Position numbers and translations under genes: made by a program
Shown here: positions 50,425-59,574 of the stretch, one piece after another
How the letters are laid out: every line of letters starts with the position of its first letter
Numbering within the stretch: the stretch's first letter is position 1
NCBI RefSeq assembly: GCF_028649455.1
Contig: NZ_JAQSIO010000002.1
Coordinates: 310,001-374,000 of the forward strand
Reading direction: 5' to 3'
Source of the DNA: Curvibacter microcysteis
GTDB lineage: Bacteria; Pseudomonadota; Gammaproteobacteria; Burkholderiales; Burkholderiaceae_C
DNA: 64,000 nt
Notes under the pieces: generated by a model
Databases searched by the model: none
Seen by the model: only the letters and a program-made list of their open reading frames with translations
What the model was told of the DNA's origin: nothing

Positions 50425-52173
50425 ATGAGCGACACCTACCTCGTCACCGCCTACGCCGACAAAGACCAGGTCAAGGCCTTGGGCGCCCGTTGGGACCCTG
50501 CGCGTCGGCAGTGGCGTGTGCCGGCCGGCATGGACCTGGCCCCGTTTGCCAAATGGTTGCCCCAAAGCCTGACCCTGACCGGGGCGGCTTCCACCGCCGA
50601 CGCACCGATCAGCCCGAGCCTGGCACTGGCACCCCAGAGTCCCCCCCAGTTCGCCTTGGCCCCCAACGGGGCGCAGGGCATCCCGCTGTCACGCCTGCTC
50701 AATGGGGTGGCCCTGGCCGTGTCGGAGGCTTTTCGGGACGGGGTCTGGACCATCGTGGAAATTGTCGATGTGCGCATTCGCCAGCACGTCTACCTGGAGC
50801 TGGCCGAGCGCGACTTGAACGGCAACACCCTGGCCAAGGCCCCCGCCATGATCTGGGCCCAACAGGCCCAGCGCATCCTGCCGCAGTTCCAGCAAGCCAC
50901 GGGGGTGGAGTTGGCCGCCGGGCTCAAGCTGCTGGTGCGGGCGCGGCCGGTGTTCAAGGCGCAGTACGGGTTCTCGTTGGAGATCGATGCCATCGACCCC
51001 CATTTCACCCTGGGTGATCTGGAGGCCAACAAGCGTGACATCCGCGAGCGCCTGAGCCGCGAGGGCCTGTTCCAGCGCAACCGCGAACTGCCCCCCCCCT
51101 GGGACTTCAATCACCTCCTGGTCGTGGCCCCCGAAGGTGGGGCAGGCCTGGGCGACTTCCAGGCCGAGGCCTCGCGCCTGGAGCGCCACGGCCTGTGCCA
51201 GTTCACCTATGTGTACAGCCGATTCCAGGGGGAGGGCGCAGCGCAGGAAATTCGCCAGCAGCTGCTGTCCGCACTGGCGCAGATCGGCGCCAACCACCCT
51301 TGGCAGCCAGACGCGGTGGTGCTGATCCGGGGCGGCGGCGCCGTCAACGACCTGGCCTGGCTCAATGACTACGCCCTGGCGCGCTGCCTGTGTGAGCTGC
51401 CCATGCCCGTCTTCACCGGCATCGGCCACGAGCGCGACAACACCGTGCTGGACGAGGTCGCGCAGCAGCGCTTTGACACCCCGTCCAAGGTGATTGCCGG
51501 CATTGAACACCTGATCCGTGAGCGCGCCCTCCAGGCCCGCGCCTTGTTCGAGTCCATCACCCAGCAGGCGCAGCGCACGCTGGAGCTGGCCCGCCTCAAC
51601 GCGACCCAGTGGCACCACCAGGTGCAGACCGGTGCCCGGGGCCAGATCACCCAGGCCCGCAGCCAGGTGGCCAGCCACTTGAGTGAGCTGCGTGTGCAGT
51701 CGGCGCACCACCTGCGTCTGGGGGCAGAACTGGCCCAGGCCCGCCTGTCCGAGGTCAAGACCGAAGCCCGGGCGCAGCTGTTCAGCGCCCAGCGCGAGGT
51801 GCCAGCCCTGATCAGCGAGGTGCGCGCCGAGGCCCGCCAGGCCTTGCGCAGCGCACGCCTGCAAACCCGCGCCGAGCGCGACACCGTGACCGGCCTGTCT
51901 GCCGCGGTGCTGCGCCAGCAAAAAGAAAACCTGCAGCGCAGCTGGACCGAGCTGGCCCAGCAAGCGCGCCAATCGATTGCCGACGCCCGCGAAGGCAGCA
52001 CCAGCCTGCTGCGCGAGATCACCGGCCAAGGCCCCAGCAAGACCCTCAGCCGGGGTTTTGCCGTGGTCCGCTCAGCCGATGGCGAGCCCATCACCAGTGC
52101 CGCCAGCGCGGCGGTCGACATCACCCTTCAATTTCACGACGGCCAGCGCGCCGCAACCCTTCTCAAGCCATGA
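50425..52173 (+). CDS. xseA: Divergent exonuclease VII large subunit with N-terminal DUF5710 domain
   Basis: 582 aa; the typical XseA is about 450. Residues 4-45 (YLVTAYADKDQVKALGARWD) match DUF5710, a small domain also found on phage and plasmid DNA enzymes. After a disordered linker comes an OB-fold-like region (85-200), then the nuclease core with VLIRGGGAVNDLAWLNDYAL and FTGIGHERDNTVLDEVA, where the canonical GHETD reads GHERD. A long coiled coil follows, and the C-terminal LSRGFAVVRSADG block is conserved. It should degrade single-stranded DNA with XseB. Its divergence suggests a second, specialised ExoVII. Its stop overlaps xseB by four bases. Confidence 0.85.
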   Translation: MSDTYLVTAYADKDQVKALGARWDPARRQWRVPAGMDLAPFAKWLPQSLTLTGAASTADAPISPSLALAPQSPPQFALAPNGAQGIPLSRLLNGVALAVSEAFRDGVWTIVEIVDVRIRQHVYLELAERDLNGNTLAKAPAMIWAQQAQRILPQFQQATGVELAAGLKLLVRARPVFKAQYGFSLEIDAIDPHFTLGDLEANKRDIRERLSREGLFQRNRELPPPWDFNHLLVVAPEGGAGLGDFQAEASRLERHGLCQFTYVYSRFQGEGAAQEIRQQLLSALAQIGANHPWQPDAVVLIRGGGAVNDLAWLNDYALARCLCELPMPVFTGIGHERDNTVLDEVAQQRFDTPSKVIAGIEHLIRERALQARALFESITQQAQRTLELARLNATQWHHQVQTGARGQITQARSQVASHLSELRVQSAHHLRLGAELAQARLSEVKTEARAQLFSAQREVPALISEVRAEARQALRSARLQTRAERDTVTGLSAAVLRQQKENLQRSWTELAQQARQSIADAREGSTSLLREITGQGPSKTLSRGFAVVRSADGEPITSAASAAVDITLQFHDGQRAATLLKP

Positions 52174-52490
52174 AGCACACGTTCAAGGAATCCTACGGCG
52201 TCTTGCAGCGCCACGCCCAGACCCTGCGCGAGCAGCGCGAACCCAACATCGATGATCTGTTGCAGATCGTTGAGGAATCGGTGAGCGCTTTCAAGATCTG
52301 CCAGGCCCGCATCGATGCGGTCGAGAAAGCGCTGGAGAAGGAGTTGGGTGAGCCCCAGCCGGTGGTGGCCAGCGAGGCCCCCGCGCCCGCCCCGCGCCGG
52401 GCCGCCAAAGCGGCGGCCCAGGCGCCCGCCGCACCTGTCCCGTCCAGCCTGCCTCCGCCTGCGGTCGACGAGGACGACATTCCTTTTTGA
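52170..52490 (+). CDS. xseB: Exonuclease VII small subunit with SSB-like C-terminal tip
   Basis: 106 aa. Residues 1-70 have the XseB pattern (FKESYGVLQRHAQTLREQ, IDDLLQIVEESVSAF, ARIDAVEKALEKEL), which coats the large subunit's coiled coil. A Pro/Ala-rich linker of about 30 residues then leads to VDEDDIPF at the very end. That is nearly the C-terminal tip of bacterial SSB (DDDIPF), which binds many repair enzymes. Ordinary XseB proteins end soon after the coiled part. The start overlaps the xseA stop (ATGA). Confidence 0.88.
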   Translation: MKHTFKESYGVLQRHAQTLREQREPNIDDLLQIVEESVSAFKICQARIDAVEKALEKELGEPQPVVASEAPAPAPRRAAKAAAQAPAAPVPSSLPPPAVDEDDIPF

Positions 52491-52582
52491 GCCTTGGGGG
52501 CGCGGCCCGGGTCGTCCCTGCGGGGGGGGGGGCCAGGCTGGCCTCAGGCGCCGGTCATGTCGCTTGTTGGAGGATTTTCACC

Positions 52583-53491
52583 ATGCCTTGCTCACGTCTG
52601 CCCCGGCCCAGCCCCACCGTTTGGGCCAACGGCTCTTTCAGGTGGCGCCGTTGTGCTCTGGGGCTCTTGGCCGCCTGGGCCATGACAGCCAGCGGCTGGG
52701 CGCTGGCCGCCGGCGAATCTGGGCCCGCGCCCGCCCTGGATCGCAGCTCGACCGCTTCGCTTGACCGGCAGGGCGGGGACGCGGTCGCCCAAGTGCTCGC
52801 CCCGACAGGTCGTTTGCGCGCCGTGATCAACCTGGGCAATCCCATTCTGGCCCAGCGCGACGCCCTGGGGCAGCCTGTGGGGGTGTCCGTGGATCTGGCT
52901 CGGGGCCTGGCCCAGCAGTTGGGCCTGCCCCTGGATCTGGTGGTGGTGGACGCCGCAGGCAAGTCGGTGGACGAGGTCACGCAAGAGCGCGCCGACATTG
53001 GGTTCTTTGCCATCGACCCGGTTCGTGGCGCGGGGATTCGCTTCACCGAGGCCTATGTCCTGATCGAGGGGGCTTATCTGGTGCGCCAGGATTCCCCGCT
53101 GCGCAGCGTGGCCGAGGTTGACGTGCCGGCCCACCGCGTGGTGGTGGGGCGGGGCAGCGCCTATGACCTGTTCCTCACGCGCGAGTTGAAGCAGGCCACC
53201 CTGGTGCGTGCACCGACCTCGCCGACGGTGGTGGACACCTTTGTGGCGCAACAGGCCGAGGTGGCTGCGGGTGTGCGTCAGCAGCTGGAGGCGGACGCTG
53301 CACGCCTGCCGGGCCTGCGCCTCTTGCCAGGGCATTTCATGGTCATTCGCCAGGCCATGGGATTGCCCAAGGGGCGGGGCGAGGCTGCAGAGGCCTTGTT
53401 GCGCGACTACGTGGAGCGCATGAAGCGCAGCGGCTTGGTGGCGGCCGCCCTGAAGCGGCATGGCATCAAGGGGGCTTCGGTCGCGCCCTGA
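52583..53491 (+). CDS. Family 3 (amino-acid type) periplasmic binding protein
   Basis: 302 aa from the ATG at 52583, preceded by GGAGG. A signal peptide with a twin-Arg-like FRWRRC ends near GWALAA. The binding fold is shown by GRLRAVINLGNPILAQRDA, GVSVDLARGLAQQLGLPLDL and IGFFAIDPVRGAGIRFTEAY. There is no ABC transporter next to it, so it may act as a sensor or share a permease. The ligand is unknown. Confidence 0.8.
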   Translation: MPCSRLPRPSPTVWANGSFRWRRCALGLLAAWAMTASGWALAAGESGPAPALDRSSTASLDRQGGDAVAQVLAPTGRLRAVINLGNPILAQRDALGQPVGVSVDLARGLAQQLGLPLDLVVVDAAGKSVDEVTQERADIGFFAIDPVRGAGIRFTEAYVLIEGAYLVRQDSPLRSVAEVDVPAHRVVVGRGSAYDLFLTRELKQATLVRAPTSPTVVDTFVAQQAEVAAGVRQQLEADAARLPGLRLLPGHFMVIRQAMGLPKGRGEAAEALLRDYVERMKRSGLVAAALKRHGIKGASVAP

Positions 53492-53578
53492 AGCACCGGC
53501 GCCGGACGAGGCTGTGGGCGCTCAGATCGCATTGTGTTGCCTGTCAAGAATTCAAAATATCATCTAGATCGTGTGTGT

Positions 53579-53603
53579 GGGTTTCCACAATGCTGGAAAA
53601 CCC
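53579..53603. promoter_or_regulatory. Inverted repeat upstream of dctA
   Basis: GGGTTTCCA and TGGAAAACCC surround CAATGC, about 70 bases before the dctA start. It may be an operator or an element of the dctA promoter; the AT-rich stretch just before it contains TCAAGAATTCAAAATAT. Confidence 0.4.
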
Positions 53604-53669
53604 TAGGCCCCTTTAGAATGCCGGACCTTTTGCTTGGGCCCGGTGGGCCCTCGGTTCGGACCTTCACAC

Positions 53670-55040
53670 ATGACAACAACTACCCAACCGCAAGCCGTGC
53701 ACGCGGCTGCTGAGGCGCCCACCAAGCGCCCGCTTTACAAATCGCTGTACGTCCAGGTGCTGGTCGCCGTGACGCTGGGCGTCTTGCTGGGCCACTTCCA
53801 GCCTTCGCTGGGGGCGGACCTCAAGCCCCTGGGCGACGGCTTCATCAAGCTGATCAAGATGATCATCGCGCCCATCATTTTCTGCACCGTGGTGGTGGGC
53901 ATTGCCGGCATGGAAGACATGAAGAAGGTCGGCAAGACCGGCGGCCTGGCCCTGCTGTACTTTGAGATCGTCAGCACCCTGGCCCTGATCGTGGGCCTGC
54001 TCATCGTCAACTTGGTGCAGCCGGGCAGCGGCATGCATGTGGACCCCAACACCCTGGACAGCAAGAGCATCGCGGCCTACACCGGCCCGGGGAAGATGCA
54101 AGGCACGGTGGACTTCCTGCTCAACGTGATCCCCAGTTCGGTGGTGGATGCCTTTGCCAAGGGCGAGATCCTGCAGGTGCTGCTGTTTGCCGTGCTGTTC
54201 GGCTTTGCGCTGCACAAGTTCGGCGGTCGCGGCACCTTGGTGTTTGACTTCATCGAGAAGACCTCGCACGTGCTGTTCGACATCGTCGGCATCATCATGA
54301 AGGTGGCTCCGATTGGCGCCTTTGGCGCCATGGCTTTCACCATCGGCAAGTACGGCATTGGTTCCTTGTTCAGCCTGGGCAAGCTGATGGGCACCTTCTA
54401 CCTGACCTGCCTGATCTTCGTTTTTGTGGTGCTGGGCCTGATCGCCCGCCTGCATGGTTTCAGCGTCTGGAAGTTCGTCAAGTACATCAAGGAAGAACTG
54501 CTGATCGTGCTGGGCACCTCGTCGTCTGAATCGGTGCTGCCGCGCATGATGGAAAAGATGGAAAACCTGGGCGCCCGCAAGTCGGTGGTGGGCCTGGTCA
54601 TCCCGACGGGCTACTCCTTCAACCTGGATGGCACCTCGATTTACCTGACCATGGCCGCCGTGTTCATTGCCCAGGCGACGGACACCCCAATGACCGTGAC
54701 CCAGCAGATCACCTTGCTGGCCGTGCTCTTGCTCACCTCCAAGGGGGCTGCGGGCGTCACGGGCAGCGGCTTCATTGTGCTGGCCGCCACGCTGTCGGCG
54801 GTGGGCCATGTGCCGGTGGCTGGCTTGGCGCTGATCTTGGGCATTGACCGTTTCATGTCCGAAGCCCGTGCCCTGACCAACCTGGTCGGCAATGGCGTGG
54901 CGACCCTGGTGGTGGCGCGCTGGACCGGCGACCTGGACATGCAGCGTCTCCAAGCCGGCCTGAACAACGAAACCTGGCAAGAGGCCGACGCGCCAGAAAT
55001 CTTGCTGGACCAGAAGACCGAGACCTTCGGCGGCCGCTGA
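53670..55040 (+). CDS. dctA: C4-dicarboxylate transporter DctA
   Basis: 456 aa from the ATG at 53670; the earlier TTG adds twelve unlikely residues. It is a DAACS-family symporter: [19 protein letters not shown] in the N-part, the serine-rich re-entrant loop [17 protein letters not shown], the unwound helix [17 protein letters not shown] and [15 protein letters not shown]. It imports succinate, fumarate and malate with protons or sodium. In relatives dctA is often controlled by a DctBD system; none is next to it here. Confidence 0.93.
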   Translation: MTTTTQPQAVHAAAEAPTKRPLYKSLYVQVLVAVTLGVLLGHFQPSLGADLKPLGDGFIKLIKMIIAPIIFCTVVVGIAGMEDMKKVGKTGGLALLYFEIVSTLALIVGLLIVNLVQPGSGMHVDPNTLDSKSIAAYTGPGKMQGTVDFLLNVIPSSVVDAFAKGEILQVLLFAVLFGFALHKFGGRGTLVFDFIEKTSHVLFDIVGIIMKVAPIGAFGAMAFTIGKYGIGSLFSLGKLMGTFYLTCLIFVFVVLGLIARLHGFSVWKFVKYIKEELLIVLGTSSSESVLPRMMEKMENLGARKSVVGLVIPTGYSFNLDGTSIYLTMAAVFIAQATDTPMTVTQQITLLAVLLLTSKGAAGVTGSGFIVLAATLSAVGHVPVAGLALILGIDRFMSEARALTNLVGNGVATLVVARWTGDLDMQRLQAGLNNETWQEADAPEILLDQKTETFGGR

Positions 55041-55098
55041 TCGGCTGGACAGAGCGGCACCCCCCGCCGTTCCCGGTCCGCCCCCGCTGGCGGACCCC

Positions 55099-55125
55099 GC
55101 CCGCCTCGTTCTGAGGCGGGCTTGC
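55099..55125 (+). terminator. Hairpin after dctA
   Basis: GCCCGCCTC-GTTCT-GAGGCGGGC followed by TT, 60 bases after the dctA stop and just before the end of the converging gene. The short U-run makes it a moderate terminator, usable from either side. Confidence 0.6.
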
Positions 55126-55128
55126 CCC

Positions 55129-55887
55129 TCAAAAAACGTATTGCAGCCGCAAGGTGAGCATGTTGGCCTGGCTGCCGTAGGCTTTGCCGATCAGGTAGCC
55201 CAGGTGGTAGCGCAGTTCCTGGCCCGGGCCCAGCACCAGGCTGCCCTTGACCATGGGGCCTTGACGGTGCGACTGCTGGCGCCGGGGCGACAGGTCGTCC
55301 CAGGGGCCCAACTCACCAAAGCCCATCCAGCCTGGGTGCAGGCCAGGCCGCCAGTGCTGGGCCACTTGCCACTGGTATTTGAGTTGGGTGCGGCTGGCGC
55401 GTTCGGTCTGCAGGCTGCGCTCCCAGAACAGGTTGGTGTTGACCTGGGTGCGGCCGAATTCGGTTTGCAGGGCTGGGCCGAACTCCAGCAGGCGCCCGCT
55501 TCCGGGACCTTTGTTCAAGGCGAGGTTGCTGTGCAGCGCCAGGTCAAACGGGTACTGGCCCTCGGTCAACAGCAGGTCGTTTTGCCAGTTGACCGACTCG
55601 GTCCTGACGTTTTCAGGGCGCTCGCCCACGTAGCTGACGAACAGCTCGGTGTACCAGCGGCGGGTGACCCCGTAGCCCAGGCCGATTTCAGGCCAGACGC
55701 GGGTCCGGCCTCGCTGGGGATCGACCGTCCAGTAGCGGAAGTCCACATTCATCTCGCCCGCCCCGTCATACACCGTGACCAGGTAATAACTCGGCTCGGC
55801 CTGGCTGCTGGCGCCGCTGCCCAGCAGGGCGAGCGCCAGGGCCCAGGTCAACCAGGGCGGCAGCAGAGAAGGGCGGTGGTCGCGCAT
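55129..55887 (-). CDS. Exported beta-barrel-like outer-membrane protein
   Basis: 252 aa. Signal peptide with a hydrophobic core (WLTWALALALLGSGA) and cleavage near SSQAE. The rest is a series of amphipathic strands with aromatic ends (DFRYWTV, WYTELFVSYVG, LKYQWQVA) and finishes in LRLQYVF, a C-terminal Phe as used for outer-membrane insertion. No enzyme motif is seen. Similar proteins are annotated as hypothetical in Comamonadaceae. Confidence 0.65.
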   Translation of the reverse strand: MRDHRPSLLPPWLTWALALALLGSGASSQAEPSYYLVTVYDGAGEMNVDFRYWTVDPQRGRTRVWPEIGLGYGVTRRWYTELFVSYVGERPENVRTESVNWQNDLLLTEGQYPFDLALHSNLALNKGPGSGRLLEFGPALQTEFGRTQVNTNLFWERSLQTERASRTQLKYQWQVAQHWRPGLHPGWMGFGELGPWDDLSPRRQQSHRQGPMVKGSLVLGPGQELRYHLGYLIGKAYGSQANMLTLRLQYVF

Positions 55888-55975
55888 GAACCCCGAGAAT
55901 TGCCGAAAGACCTCTGCGGGTCAAACATTTACTTACATTTCTGAGCAAGACCCGGGGTGAGCGGGGTCTTCGGTG

Positions 55976-57250
55976 TCAGTCGGCGACTTTGAGGAACAGG
56001 TCGGGCGCAGGCGCAAAGTTGGCGTACAGCGGCAGCAAGGCCCCACCCAAGGCGCCGGCGTCCGAGCCGATGGTGCCGGCCAGCAGTTGCGGGCGCGCCA
56101 CACCTTCCCAGCTGTAGCGGTCCAGGGCGCGCTCGGTGTGGGCCAGCAAAGCCTCCAGCAGCGTGCGGTCGAAGGCACCGTCCAGGATCACGCCGTCCAG
56201 GTCCAGCAGGCAGGAGGCGCTGTTGCTGGCCAGGGCGATGGCGTTGGCGGCCTGTTCCAGCCAGGCCTCGGTGTGTTCGCGCCAGGGGGCTTGCAAGGCG
56301 CGCGCGTCGCCGGCGGCCCGCACGTCCAGCCCCGCCGCTTGCAGGCGCTGTTCCAGCTGCATCAGTGACGCCGTGCTCAGCAACTGGGCCGGGGCCTGGC
56401 TGGCATCAGGCGCGCCCTGGGCCAGGCCCAGCGGCAGCGAGCCGATGGCCCCGGCGTTGCCGTGCAGGCCGGCGCGCAAATGGCTGTCGATGACCAGGCC
56501 GCCGCCAATGAAGGTGTCGACAAACACGTACAAAAAGGACTTTAGGTTGCGCCCGCGGCCGGCCACCAGTTCGGCCACACAGGCGGCGGCGGTGTCTTTG
56601 AGGGTGGTCGTGGGCAGGCCACAGCGCTGTTCCAGCGCCTGGCGCAGGTCGGTGCGCTCCCAGCGCTGGGCCAGGTCCTCGGGGTAGCCCAAAAGTGGCT
56701 GCCAGCCGCCCAGCGACAAGGGCGCGGCCACGCCCATGCCTTGCAGTCGCTCCGCCGCCACCGGGCCCAGGCGCTGTTTGAAGGCCTGCACCTGCTGGCA
56801 GACCTGATGGAGCACCTGCTCGGGCTCCGGGTAGGCGTGGTCGGTGCTGGCGCGTTCACGCACCTGGCCTTCAAAGTCGATCAGCAGCACGTCCAGGCGG
56901 CGCCGGCCGACCTTCACACCGATCGACCAGGCGCCTTCGGGGTTCAGGCCCAGGGGCACCGAGGGCTGGCCCACCTTGCCGCGCAGCGGGGCCTGCTTGA
57001 GCAGCAGGCCGTCCTCGATCAAGCGCTTGGTGATCAGCGAGACGGTTTGCGCGGTCAGGTGGGTCAGCCGGGCCAGCTCGGCGCCGGGCAGGGCGCCATG
57101 CAGGCGCACGGCCTGCAACAGCACACGCTCGTTGTACTGGCGCAGGCCGCCTTGGCTGGAGCCACGGGGGCGCAGGCGCGGACTGTGCGAGGCGGTGTCA
57201 GGGGACAAGGGCTTCTCCGAGAACGCCTTTTTTGAAGATGAAATTGCCAT
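55976..57250 (-). CDS. ROK-family transcriptional regulator
   Basis: 424 aa. N-terminal winged helix LRQYNERVLLQAVRLHGALP with LTAQTVSLITKRLIEDGLL, then a sugar-kinase-like ROK fold with GVKVGRRRLDVLLIDFEG, VFVDTFIGGGLVID and GLHGNAGAIGSLPLG. It reads as a NagC/Mlc-type repressor and probably senses the sugar imported by the adjacent ABC system. The frame's ATG overlaps fucU by 53 bases; a TTG at 57208 with GGAG upstream would reduce this to 11. Confidence 0.85.
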   Translation of the reverse strand: MAISSSKKAFSEKPLSPDTASHSPRLRPRGSSQGGLRQYNERVLLQAVRLHGALPGAELARLTHLTAQTVSLITKRLIEDGLLLKQAPLRGKVGQPSVPLGLNPEGAWSIGVKVGRRRLDVLLIDFEGQVRERASTDHAYPEPEQVLHQVCQQVQAFKQRLGPVAAERLQGMGVAAPLSLGGWQPLLGYPEDLAQRWERTDLRQALEQRCGLPTTTLKDTAAACVAELVAGRGRNLKSFLYVFVDTFIGGGLVIDSHLRAGLHGNAGAIGSLPLGLAQGAPDASQAPAQLLSTASLMQLEQRLQAAGLDVRAAGDARALQAPWREHTEAWLEQAANAIALASNSASCLLDLDGVILDGAFDRTLLEALLAHTERALDRYSWEGVARPQLLAGTIGSDAGALGGALLPLYANFAPAPDLFLKVAD

Positions 57251-57665
57251 AGGGTTGCAGTTCGCCGGTCAGGACAATGGCCTGGGCCGCGCGCACCCGA
57301 TCGTAAAACGCAAATCGCTCCACGGCCTCGCATTGGGCCGATTGGGCGTGGCCCTCGGCCTCCAGCATGGCGACCACGCCACGCTGCTGCGCGCTGCGGT
57401 AGCCCTCGGGCGTGCCGCAGACCTGCATGTAGGTCACGGGCTGGTCCACCGCCGCGTCCAGCGGCAGCAGGGACAAGACGGCGCGCGCGCAGCGCTCCAC
57501 CGTCACGCCAGGCAGGTGCAGCACGGGCAGCGGGCCCAGGGCGTGGCGCGACAGGGACTGGGCGGTGAAGTTGGCGTCGGCGATGACGATGGCGTCGCCG
57601 TGGCCCATCTCGGCCAGCACCTTGAGCAGGTCGGGGCTGAGCAGGGGGTCTATGCCTTTGAGCAT
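57198..57665 (-). CDS. fucU: RbsD/FucU-family sugar mutarotase
   Basis: 155 aa. The start MLKGIDPLLSPDLLKVLAEM and the catalytic block GHGDAIVIADANF match FucU more than RbsD, with the conserved Tyr-rich C-terminal YGNFIFKKGVL. It interconverts sugar anomers or ring forms so that the kinase can use them. It sits downstream of the ABC genes and overlaps the ROK regulator gene. Confidence 0.85.
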   Translation of the reverse strand: MLKGIDPLLSPDLLKVLAEMGHGDAIVIADANFTAQSLSRHALGPLPVLHLPGVTVERCARAVLSLLPLDAAVDQPVTYMQVCGTPEGYRSAQQRGVVAMLEAEGHAQSAQCEAVERFAFYDRVRAAQAIVLTGELQPYGNFIFKKGVLGEALVP

Positions 57666-57699
57666 GGTGGGGCCTTGGTGTGTTTTGAGGGGGGCCGGC

Positions 57700-58527
57700 T
57701 CAGCCGGCCAGGCATTCGGCCGGCAGGGCCTCGGGGGCCAGGGCGCCGGTCATGACGGCCACGGTGTCGCTCATGCTGATGTGCTTGGGGTTGAGCACGG
57801 CGGCCCGCTTGCCCAGTCGCGCCACATGGATGCGGTCGGCCACCTCGAACACATGCGGCATGTTGTGCGAAATCAGCACCACGGGCAGGCCCTGGTCGCG
57901 CACGCGGCGGATCAGCTCCAGCACCATGTTGCCTTCTTTGACGCCCAGGGCCGCGGTGGGCTCGTCCATGATCACCACATGCTGGGCAAAGGCCGCCGCA
58001 CGCGCCACGGCCACGCACTGGCGCTGGCCGCCCGACAGGGTCTCCACCGCCTGGGTCATGGATCGGATGCCTACTTTCAGGTCCTGCATGCGCGCGATGC
58101 TCTGGGCCAACATCTCTTTCTTGTCCAGGCGACGCAGCAGCGCGCCCTGCCAGCCGGTGCGGCGCAGTTCGCGGCCCAGGAACAGGTTTTCGGCGATGGT
58201 CATGGCGGGGGCCACGGCCAGGTCTTGGTAGACGGTCTCGATGCCGGCGCGGCGCGCGTCCATGGGGCTCTTGAACTGCACCGGGCGGCCGTCGAGCAGG
58301 ATCTCGCCTGCATCGGGCACGGTGGCGCCCGACAGTGCCTTGATCAGCGAGGACTTGCCCGCGCCGTTGTCACCGATCACGGCCAGGATTTCGCCGGCGC
58401 GAAGGTCGAAGTCGGCGCCGTCCAGGGCGGTGACCTGGCCGTAGCGTTTGACCAGGCCGCGGGCCTGCATGACCAGGGGCGCGGCGCTGGCCGACGACGT
58501 GGGTGTGGTGCTTGGTGTGTGGCTCAT
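57700..58527 (-). CDS. Sugar ABC transporter ATPase, single-domain (FrcA type)
   Basis: 275 aa. Walker A GDNGAGKSSLIKALSG, signature VETLSGGQRQCVAVARA, Walker B and D-loop VVIMDEPTAALGVKEG and the H-loop ISHNMPHV. A single ATPase domain, unlike the double RbsA, is typical of the fructose-type FrcA group. The ATG overlaps the permease stop by one base (TGATG). The longer frame upstream is a shadow of the permease gene and should not be read as a fusion. Confidence 0.9.
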   Translation of the reverse strand: MSHTPSTTPTSSASAAPLVMQARGLVKRYGQVTALDGADFDLRAGEILAVIGDNGAGKSSLIKALSGATVPDAGEILLDGRPVQFKSPMDARRAGIETVYQDLAVAPAMTIAENLFLGRELRRTGWQGALLRRLDKKEMLAQSIARMQDLKVGIRSMTQAVETLSGGQRQCVAVARAAAFAQHVVIMDEPTAALGVKEGNMVLELIRRVRDQGLPVVLISHNMPHVFEVADRIHVARLGKRAAVLNPKHISMSDTVAVMTGALAPEALPAECLAG

Positions 58528-59477
58528 CAGCGGGCCCCCTTGCGCGAGAGTTGATCGGTGGCCACGGCCAGGATGACCAGCATGCCGGTGATCAGCACCT
58601 GGTAGATGGAAGACACGCCCATGAGCGTCAGCCCGTTGCGGAACACGCCCACGATCAGCGCGCCCACCAGGCTGCCCAGCACCAGGCCGCGCCCGCCAAA
58701 CAGGCTGGTGCCGCCCAGCACCACGGCGGTGATGGCGTCCAGGTTCTCGGTCTGGCCCGCGTTGGGGTCGCCCACCCCGGTGCGCGCCACGCTCAGCAGC
58801 GCGGCCAGGCCATAGCACAGGCCGGCCATCACGTACACGCCCAGCAGCACGCGCTGGGTCGGGATGCCGACCAGGCGGGTCGCCTCGGCGTTGTTGCCCA
58901 CGGCATAGACGTGGCGGCCGGCCGCGGTGTCGCGCAGGACAAACCAGGCCAGCAGGTACAGGCCGATCATCAGCAGCGCGCCCCAGGCGAACTCGGTCTG
59001 GCCCAGGCTGAAGGTGTTGCCCAAGGCGGTCAGCATCGGCGGCAGGTCGGTCACCGTCTGCGAGTTGGAATACAGCTGGGTGATGGCAAAGGCGATGTTC
59101 ATGGTGCCCAGCGTGACGATGAAGGACGGCAGCTTGATGCGTGTGACCAGCAGGCCATTGAGCAGCCCAAAGGCCGTGGTCGCGGCCACGCCGCACACAA
59201 TCGCCAAGGGCGCGGGCAGGCCCAGTTCGGTGGCGAACTTGCTCATCACGATGCTGCCCAGGGCCATCACCATGCCGCAGCTCAGGTCGATGCCTGCGGT
59301 CAGGATGATCAGGGTCTGGCCGATGGCGATCACGCCCACCACCATCACCTGCTGCAGGATCAGGCTGAAGTTGCCCGCGCTCAGAAAGCGGTCGCTCTGG
59401 GTGGCAAAAAAGAGGCAGGCGGCCAGCAGGGCCACGAGTGGCCCCAGCGTGGCCAGGGGCAGCAACTTGTCTTTCAC
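58527..59477 (-). CDS. Sugar ABC transporter permease (RbsC/FrcC type)
   Basis: 316 aa with about ten hydrophobic segments. Family motifs: GQTLIILTAGIDLSCGMVMALG, RIKLPSFIVTLGTMNIAFAI, YAVGNNAEATRLVGI and LGGTSLFGGRGLVLGSL. It forms the membrane channel of the importer with the ATPase and the binding protein on either side. Confidence 0.9.
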   Translation of the reverse strand: MKDKLLPLATLGPLVALLAACLFFATQSDRFLSAGNFSLILQQVMVVGVIAIGQTLIILTAGIDLSCGMVMALGSIVMSKFATELGLPAPLAIVCGVAATTAFGLLNGLLVTRIKLPSFIVTLGTMNIAFAITQLYSNSQTVTDLPPMLTALGNTFSLGQTEFAWGALLMIGLYLLAWFVLRDTAAGRHVYAVGNNAEATRLVGIPTQRVLLGVYVMAGLCYGLAALLSVARTGVGDPNAGQTENLDAITAVVLGGTSLFGGRGLVLGSLVGALIVGVFRNGLTLMGVSSIYQVLITGMLVILAVATDQLSRKGAR

Positions 59478-59574
59478 GGGGATTCCTTCCTGAGGGGTGA
59501 CGCCGCCACAGCACGGGCTTGGGCTGGCGGCGACAAGGGGCGCTGCGGGTGAGCGCCTGGCACGGGGCCGGGTT

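Noticed and set aside
58528-59514. A fusion of the sugar ATPase with a 329-residue N-terminal extension
   Set aside because: The extension is an off-frame reading of the permease gene, which has the proper family motifs in its own frame and overlaps the ATPase start by one base.
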